Shown: positions 7,086 through 11,522 of the stretch, one piece after another
How the letters are laid out: every line of letters begins with the position of its first letter
Position numbering within the stretch: the first letter of the stretch is position 1
Made by a program: the position numbers and the translations under genes
Assembly: GCA_947630465.1 (NCBI GenBank)
Contig: CANRHT010000047.1
Span: 1-11,522, forward strand
Length of the DNA stretch: 11,522 bases
Source: an uncultured Pseudomonadaceae bacterium
GTDB taxonomy: Bacteria; Pseudomonadota; Gammaproteobacteria; Pseudomonadales; Pseudomonadaceae
Direction of reading: 5' to 3'
The notes under the pieces: model-generated
Database searches by the model: none
What the model saw: only the letters and a program-made list of their open reading frames with translations
What the model was told of the DNA's origin: nothing

Positions 7086-8207
7086 ATGACAGAACACAAA
7101 GCAACGCCTTTACAGGCCTATGAGCAGGCGCTGGCGGATGGGTTTGTTGAAGATTCTGCACAACGTGCCGCGGTGCAGATCTTGGAGCAGTGCCATCAGG
7201 CGTTACAGCATCAAGCCGCGAACGGGCAGGGGGTGTATTTATACGGTCGAGTTGGGCGTGGTAAAACCTGGCTCATGGATCAGTTTTATCGCAGTTTGAC
7301 TGTACCGGCGCGGCGTCAGCATTTTCATCATTTTATGCAAGATGTGCATCAGCGCTTGTTTCGTTTAGTGGGTACGGCAGATCCTTTAGCTAAATTAGCC
7401 GACGAGCTCAGTGCTGAAATTGAGGTGTTGTGTTTTGATGAGTTATTTGTCAGTGATATTGCCGATGCGATGATTTTAGGTGGTTTATTTCAGGCCTTGT
7501 TTGCTCGCGGCTTGGTCATAGTGGCGACATCCAACCAGCCGCCCTCTGAGCTCTATAGTGGCGGTTATAACCGCCAGCAACTCCTGCCGGCCATTGCTGC
7601 GATTGAAAAGCATATGCTGCTGGTCAGTGTGGATGGTGAGCAGGATCACCGCTTACACCAAGGTCCCAGTATTCAGCGCTATTGGGTGCGGCAAGCAGGG
7701 CAGGCCAGCGTTATGCCAGAGCTGTTTGCACAGCTTAATGCGGGTCAAGCATCGACGCGTGCCAGCTTAGACTTAAGTGGACGAAGCCTAGAAACCTGTG
7801 AATATAGCGCTACAGTACTCTGGTGTGAGTTTGCCCAGCTGTGTGAGCAGGCCTTTGCCGCGCAAGAATTTATGTTGCTGTGTGATCGGTTTGAGCAGTT
7901 GATGATCAGTGCAGTGCCCGCGTTGGGTGGTGAGCAGCGCGAGGCTAAGATTGCTCGTGGTACTGAAGACGGCGCGGTGCGCGTGGATGCGGGTGATCGT
8001 GAACTGCCAAAGCTCGCTTTGGGTGATGACAGTGTGCGACGTTTTATCGCTTTGATTGATGAGTGTTATGACCGCCGGATTCCGGTGTATATCGAAGCTG
8101 AAGTGGCGCTAGAAGACTTGTATATGAATGGCTATTTAGCCTTTGCCTTTCGCCGCACTTACAGTCGACTTAAGCAAATGCAATTAGAAAGTTTTACTCG
8201 GTACTGA
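7086..8207 (+). CDS. zapE: ZapE-like AFG1-family P-loop ATPase
   Basis: The 373-residue protein has AFG1/ZapE architecture: Walker A GRVGRGKT (54-61), Walker B LCFDE (115-119) followed by LFVSDIADAMILGGLF, and a sensor-like VATSNQPPSELY (146-157). E. coli ZapE (YhcM) is of similar length and shares the blocks GGVGRGKTWLMD, VLCFDE, ATSN and RRFIAL. ZapE is an ATPase that associates with the FtsZ ring and affects division under stress; the yeast relative Afg1 acts in protein quality control. Residues about 281-314 form a charged, Gly-rich insert before SVRRFIALIDE that I do not recall in E. coli ZapE. The start is backed by AGGA 8 nt upstream. Pseudomonas species may carry more than one AFG1-type gene, so the symbol marks family membership rather than proven orthology. 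It probably leads a transcript with the two genes downstream. Confidence 0.88.
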   Translation: MTEHKATPLQAYEQALADGFVEDSAQRAAVQILEQCHQALQHQAANGQGVYLYGRVGRGKTWLMDQFYRSLTVPARRQHFHHFMQDVHQRLFRLVGTADPLAKLADELSAEIEVLCFDELFVSDIADAMILGGLFQALFARGLVIVATSNQPPSELYSGGYNRQQLLPAIAAIEKHMLLVSVDGEQDHRLHQGPSIQRYWVRQAGQASVMPELFAQLNAGQASTRASLDLSGRSLETCEYSATVLWCEFAQLCEQAFAAQEFMLLCDRFEQLMISAVPALGGEQREAKIARGTEDGAVRVDAGDRELPKLALGDDSVRRFIALIDECYDRRIPVYIEAEVALEDLYMNGYLAFAFRRTYSRLKQMQLESFTRY

Positions 8208-8261
8208 GCAGCGTTTTGTTAGAGTTCGCTGCATTGATTATTTATAAAGAGGACGTACTGC

Positions 8262-8792
8262 ATGCTGATGAGTATCCGTTTGCTGGGTTTAGCCAGTCTT
8301 GTGTTGTTAACAGCTTGTTCGTCACGCGCACCCATCACTGAACCAACACCTGCACCGCGCACTACCGCGTCTGCAGTATTTAATCCGGTTGCAGATGATG
8401 TGTTATTTCGCGCGATTGGTTTAGTGGGTACCCCCTATGTGTGGGGTGGTAATACACCGTCGTCAGGCTTTGATTGCAGTGGCTTAATTACCTTTGTGTA
8501 TAACGATGTGGCGGGTATTCGCTTACCACGCACCACGCAGCAAATGGTGCAAATGAAAGGCCAAAAGGTGCCACGCAGTCAATTACGCAGCGGTGATATT
8601 GTCTTTTTCAGCACGGCTGGACATGGGCGTGTCAGTCACGCAGGTATCTATGTCGGTGACGGACGTTTCGTGCATGCACCCTCATCGGGTGGCACGGTGC
8701 GCTTGGATAGTGTGAATTCTAAATATTGGAATAACGCCTATTTGCAAGCCAAGCGTGTCTTGGGTAACGAAACCCTCGTGGTTAATCCTTAA
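8262..8792 (+). CDS. NlpC/P60 (C40) cysteine peptidase lipoprotein, putative murein endopeptidase
   Basis: The 176-residue protein begins with a lipoprotein signal ending LLTAC (Cys19). A Pro/Thr-rich linker (about 25-40) leads to an NlpC/P60 domain. The catalytic Cys72 lies in FDCSGLITF, His126 in VSHAGIYVGDG and the third polar residue, His138, in FVHAPSSGG; the YVWGGNTPSSGFDCSG block is diagnostic. Relatives such as E. coli Spr/MepS and NlpC cut peptide crosslinks in the cell wall, so this one is expected to be membrane-anchored and act on peptidoglycan. AAAGAGGA lies 8 nt before the ATG at 8262; a second ATG two codons later is spaced less well. It follows zapE by 54 nt on the same strand, which suggests cotranscription. 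Confidence 0.93.
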   Translation: MLMSIRLLGLASLVLLTACSSRAPITEPTPAPRTTASAVFNPVADDVLFRAIGLVGTPYVWGGNTPSSGFDCSGLITFVYNDVAGIRLPRTTQQMVQMKGQKVPRSQLRSGDIVFFSTAGHGRVSHAGIYVGDGRFVHAPSSGGTVRLDSVNSKYWNNAYLQAKRVLGNETLVVNP

Positions 8793-8850
8793 ATAATAGC
8801 GCCGTGCGTACTTTTTTCGTGCGCGCGGTTTCCAGTACAAGAGAGACGCT

Positions 8851-9792
8851 ATGAGTAAGCAACAGCAGCCACGTATTGGCATTATTGGCACCGGTGCGAT
8901 TGGTGGGTTTTATGGCTTAATGCTGGCGCGAGCCGGTTTTGATGTGCATTTTTTATTGCGCAGCGAGTATGAAGCGGTCAAAGGCAATGGTTTGCGGGTC
9001 AATAGTACTGAGCATGGCACTTTGCATTTACCACAGGTGAACGCTTGGCATGACCCCGCTGCGATGCCCAAGTGTGATTGGCTGTTTGTTGGAACAAAAA
9101 CCACCAGCACCAACGATTTAGCACCGGTGATCAATCAGGTTGCTGCGCCGGGAGCCAAGGTGGTGCTGTTGCAAAACGGTTTAGCCGTGGAAGAGCAATT
9201 GCGCCCGTTGCTAGCGGACAGCCTGCATTTATTGGGCGGCTTATGTTTTATTTGTGTACACCGCAGTGCGCCAGGCGTGGTTGAGCACCAAGCGCAAGGT
9301 GCGATTAGCTTGGGTTACCACAGTGGCCCAGCCACAAGCGACGAAGGCTATATGCTGGCTCAGCACGGCGCCGAGTTGTTTAAGTTGGCGGGGCTGGATT
9401 CTAGAGCGGCACGTAAGCTGCAGCAGGCGCGCTGGCAAAAACTGGTGTGGAATATTCCTTATAACGGTTTGTCGGTGCTGCTCAACAGCAGTACAGAACA
9501 GCTGATGGGTAACTTGCACAGTCGCGAGTTGGTCACCGAATTGATGGATGAAGTGATGGCTGCCGCCGCTGCTTGTGGTTATCCGCTGCCAGAGAACATC
9601 GTGCAAATGATGCTCAAATCAACCGATGGCATGCCAGCGTATTTGCCCAGTATGTACCATGATTTTAAGCTTAAGCGCCCAATGGAGTTGCAGGCGATCT
9701 ATCAAGCACCACTGGAAGCCGCACAGGCAGCGGGCTGCGCGATGCCTAAAACTAAAATGCTGTGGCAAGCGCTAGCCTATTTGTCAGCCTAA
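8851..9792 (+). CDS. Putative 2-dehydropantoate 2-reductase (PanE/ApbA family)
   Basis: The 313-residue protein starts with a Rossmann NADP-binding motif, GIIGTGAIGGFYG (GxGxxG at 13-18). VVLLQNGLAVEEQL (about 104-117) follows, and WQKLVWNIPYNGLS (195-208) carries the likely catalytic Lys197 and nearby Asn201 of ketopantoate reductases. The C-terminal helical ApbA domain ends close to the stop. The family reduces 2-dehydropantoate to pantoate with NADPH in pantothenate and CoA synthesis, but many bacteria hold several paralogues with unproven substrates, so I give no symbol. The start has only a weak AGAGAG upstream. It lies 58 nt after the peptidase gene and its last 9 nt overlap the converging DNAJ-related gene. 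Confidence 0.85.
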   Translation: MSKQQQPRIGIIGTGAIGGFYGLMLARAGFDVHFLLRSEYEAVKGNGLRVNSTEHGTLHLPQVNAWHDPAAMPKCDWLFVGTKTTSTNDLAPVINQVAAPGAKVVLLQNGLAVEEQLRPLLADSLHLLGGLCFICVHRSAPGVVEHQAQGAISLGYHSGPATSDEGYMLAQHGAELFKLAGLDSRAARKLQQARWQKLVWNIPYNGLSVLLNSSTEQLMGNLHSRELVTELMDEVMAAAAACGYPLPENIVQMMLKSTDGMPAYLPSMYHDFKLKRPMELQAIYQAPLEAAQAAGCAMPKTKMLWQALAYLSA

Positions 9793-10401
9793 TAAATGAT
9801 ACTCGCGCAGCGTAGCCATCGCCTGATTGATGCGCTGCAAGCGCTCTGTGCAGCCACCGCGATCAGGGTGATGACGGCTGACTAACTGACGGTACTGCTG
9901 TTTCACCTGTTGAGGGTTAAGTTTGTGTGCGGGGCGTTGCAGTTCCAATTCTGCTAATGCGTCTGTGACGGCTTGCGGCTGGCTGAGCTGATTGATGCCG
10001 CGATACAGCAGTTGCTCTACAGCATCTCGATCGGTACGGGCTAAGTGCTCTAAGTCTAAATAATAGGCGCGCAGTGGATCGCTGGTGTTCAGCGCTTTTT
10101 GCTCGGCTGCAGGTGTTGTGAGGGCAGGTTGTAATTGAATGCGCAGCGGATTGATCAGCACATCATAAGTACCTGCCGCGCGCAGACTGTCGCGTAACAC
10201 ATACAAGCTATGAAACAAAATAAAATGCGTGCGAAATAAGCTGAGCGTATCGCTCAAGTCCACACTGATAAATAACGGATGCTGTTGCTGTTTGAGTCGT
10301 TGGATCAGCGCAAACTCACTGATGCCCTGTTGTTCATCGAGCAATATATGTTGCACAGCGGTTAATAATTGAGGGTGTTCTAAGGTGGGCACCAGGATCA
10401 A
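9784..10401 (-). CDS. DNAJ-related protein with C-terminal J domain
   Basis: The product is about 205 residues. The N-terminal two thirds match the DNAJ-related pattern: LLDEQQGISEFALIQRL at about 20-36 and a helical LFRTHFILFHSLYVLRD at about 55-71. The C-terminal end is a short J domain with QYRQLVSRHHPDRGG, including the HPD triad at 178-180 that activates DnaK-type ATPases. It is therefore likely a cytoplasmic co-chaperone; its client is unknown. The start is unsure: TTG at 10399-10401 has a weak GAG just upstream and a TAA lies three codons before it. A GTG three codons in (10390-10392) is better spaced from the same GAG. It converges on the reductase with a 9-nt overlap and diverges from ttcA. 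Confidence 0.85.
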   Translation of the reverse strand: MILVPTLEHPQLLTAVQHILLDEQQGISEFALIQRLKQQQHPLFISVDLSDTLSLFRTHFILFHSLYVLRDSLRAAGTYDVLINPLRIQLQPALTTPAAEQKALNTSDPLRAYYLDLEHLARTDRDAVEQLLYRGINQLSQPQAVTDALAELELQRPAHKLNPQQVKQQYRQLVSRHHPDRGGCTERLQRINQAMATLREYHLLG

Positions 10402-10476
10402 CTCGTATTAAATGTGAGTGCTGCGCCAAGGCAGTTATCAGTAAAGAGTTACAAGACAGCGCTAGGGTTTGTGTAG

Positions 10477-10511
10477 CGTAACAGGTAAAATGCCGTTTTT
10501 TACCTGTTACG
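10477..10511. repeat. Perfect 14-bp inverted repeat in the ttcA leader
   Basis: CGTAACAGGTAAAA (10477-10490) and TTTTACCTGTTACG (10498-10511) are exact complements around the 7-nt spacer TGCCGTT. The right arm ends 9 nt before the ttcA ATG and reaches into the weak GGA ribosome site (10511-10513). A -10-like TAAAAT (10486-10491) lies in the left arm. No T-run follows, so it is not a terminator. It may be an operator between the divergent DNAJ-related gene and ttcA, or an RNA hairpin controlling ttcA translation; sequence alone cannot decide. Confidence 0.75.
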
Positions 10512-10520
10512 GATCATGTC

Positions 10521-11345
10521 ATGAGTAGTGTGCCAGCCCAGCAAAAGAAATTACAGAAACGTTTATACCGTCTTGCCGGCGAAGCTGTGACTGAATTCAA
10601 CATGATTGAGGACGGCGATAAAATCATGGTGTGCCTGTCTGGCGGTAAAGACAGCTACGCGATGCTCGATGTGCTGCTGCATTTACAAAAAGTAGCGCCG
10701 ATCAAGTTTTCCTTGGTGGCGGTGAATATGGATCAGAAGCAGCCGGGTTTTCCCGAGCATGTATTGCCTGCCTATTTAGAATCGGTTGGGGTTGAGTACC
10801 ATATTATTGAGAAAGACACCTACTCAGTAGTCAAAGAAAAAATTCCAGAAGGTAAAACCACCTGTTCTCTGTGTTCGCGCCTGCGTCGCGGGACTTTGTA
10901 CACTTATGCCGATGAAATTGGCGCGACTAAAATGGCGCTAGGGCATCACCGCGATGATATTTTAGAAACCTTTTTCCTCAATATGTTCTTTGGCGGTACG
11001 CTCAAAGCTATGCCGCCTAAGTTGCTCTCAGATGATGGACGTAATGTGGTGATTCGTCCGTTAGCCTATTGCAAAGAAAGTGATATTGCTGAATATGCAC
11101 AGCTGCAGGAATTCCCGATTATTCCCTGCAATTTATGCGGTTCGCAAGAAAATTTACAGCGCCAAGTGGTCAAGGGCATGTTGCAAGAATGGGAGCAAAA
11201 AACGCCTGGGCGTTTGGATATTATGTTCCGCGCGCTGCAAAACGTCGCGCCCTCACAATTGGCGGATCGTCAGTTGTTTGATTTTGCCAGTTTAGCCATT
11301 AATCCACAGGCTGAGCCGCGTTACTTAGATGTGATGAGCGTTTAA
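10521..11345 (+). CDS. ttcA: tRNA 2-thiocytidine(32) synthetase TtcA
   Basis: The 274-residue protein has the ATP-pyrophosphatase PP-loop SGGKDS at 40-45, a CSLC pair (Cys115, Cys118) in [28 protein letters not shown] at 141-154 and a second pair in PCNLCGSQ (Cys203, Cys206). TtcA adenylates C32 of certain tRNAs and replaces its oxygen with sulfur; the Cys residues hold a [4Fe-4S] cluster in characterised members. All expected residues are present and the length is usual. The ATG at 10521 follows a weak GGA site; another ATG at 10516 is out of frame. The gene has its own leader with a perfect inverted repeat and is divergent from the DNAJ-related gene, so it is likely transcribed alone. It ends in TAA. 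Confidence 0.97.
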   Translation: MSSVPAQQKKLQKRLYRLAGEAVTEFNMIEDGDKIMVCLSGGKDSYAMLDVLLHLQKVAPIKFSLVAVNMDQKQPGFPEHVLPAYLESVGVEYHIIEKDTYSVVKEKIPEGKTTCSLCSRLRRGTLYTYADEIGATKMALGHHRDDILETFFLNMFFGGTLKAMPPKLLSDDGRNVVIRPLAYCKESDIAEYAQLQEFPIIPCNLCGSQENLQRQVVKGMLQEWEQKTPGRLDIMFRALQNVAPSQLADRQLFDFASLAINPQAEPRYLDVMSV

Positions 11346-11476
11346 ACGTCAAATTAGTGGCAGTCAGTTGCCCTGCAGTGGCGCTTATAGGGCGCATTGC
11401 TTTGAAAACGGCCTGTATGAGTTGGCGTGGAATTTGCTTTGATTATTGCGGTACATGTCTAAGGTAGGAGCACACT

Positions 11477-11522
11477 ATGGCGACCACGGATTTTTTATTA
11501 AAGCCGACTGCACAGCCCACGC
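11477..11522 (+). CDS. Start of an unidentified protein (3' end outside window)
   Basis: An ATG at 11477 follows a good Shine-Dalgarno sequence (GGAG at 11467-11470, 6 nt gap). Fifteen codons are visible, reading MATTDFLLKPTAQPT, with no stop before the window ends. The stretch is too short to assign a family. It lies 131 nt after ttcA. Confidence 0.6.
   Translation, partial: MATTDFLLKPTAQPT

Noticed and set aside
6772..7161. 129-codon minus-strand frame across the zapE upstream region
   Set aside because: It overlaps the zapE start, its product is Cys/His/Pro/Ser-rich without any fold signature, and the composition follows from the CTGCA-rich DNA.
8208..8232. GCAGCG/CGCTGC inverted repeat between zapE and the peptidase gene
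   Set aside because: Only 6 bp with a 13-nt loop and no T-run; expected by chance and too weak to call.
8802..8828. Possible hairpin after the NlpC/P60 gene (CCGTGCG with CGCGCGG)
   Set aside because: The pairing needs a G-T wobble, the T-run lies in the loop rather than after the stem, and the gene pair is closely spaced, so it does not fit a terminator.
9241..9606. 121-codon antisense frame inside the reductase gene
   Set aside because: The sense strand is clearly a PanE-family gene; the antisense product has no recognisable domain and no ribosome site.
11439..11452. ANR/FNR-like box before the last partial gene
   Set aside because: The left half TTGAT matches, but the right half reads GCGGT instead of ATCAA.

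Overview
The window reads as an ordinary chromosomal stretch of a gammaproteobacterium, most likely of the Pseudomonas group. This is inferred from the gene set (TtcA, a ZapE-type ATPase, a DNAJ-related protein, an NlpC/P60 lipoprotein, an RND pump pair) and from protein wording that resembles Pseudomonas homologues. Base composition looks roughly balanced, low for a typical Pseudomonas. No tRNA, rRNA, CRISPR array, insertion sequence or phage gene was seen.

Layout, left to right. (1) 1-1050 (+): 3' part of a superfamily 1 (UvrD/FBH1-like) helicase. (2) 1163-1780 (+): a small SAM-dependent methyltransferase. (3) 1939-6090 (+): a two-gene RND efflux operon, a periplasmic adaptor lipoprotein followed by an inner-membrane RND permease. 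Each gene is intact over its whole length except for one in-frame TAA near its 5' end (codon 24 of the adaptor, codon 44 of the permease). (4) A strong bidirectional terminator at 6122-6148, then a second SAM methyltransferase on the minus strand (6181-6759). (5) A 326-bp non-coding region (6760-7085) between divergent genes, unusually rich in ACTGCA/TGCAGT words and palindromes. (6) 7086-9792 (+): zapE-like ATPase, NlpC/P60 lipoprotein hydrolase and a PanE-family reductase, closely spaced. (7) 9784-10401 (-): a DNAJ-related protein whose 3' end overlaps the reductase. (8) A perfect 14-bp inverted repeat just before ttcA (10521-11345, +), which encodes the tRNA 2-thiocytidine synthetase. (9) The first 15 codons of another + strand gene at 11477.

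The most notable observation is the double nonsense lesion in the efflux operon. Both stops are explained by one C-to-T change of a CAA (Gln) codon, both fall in a C-TAA-G context, and both cut off the part needed for membrane placement (the lipoprotein just after its lipidated Cys, the permease after its first membrane helix). The thousands of bases downstream carry no further frame damage. TAA ends at least six genes here, so a genome-wide codon reassignment is unlikely. Very recent inactivation, readthrough or suppression, and base-level sequence error are the alternatives. Secondary points are the palindromic zapE upstream region and the ttcA leader inverted repeat.
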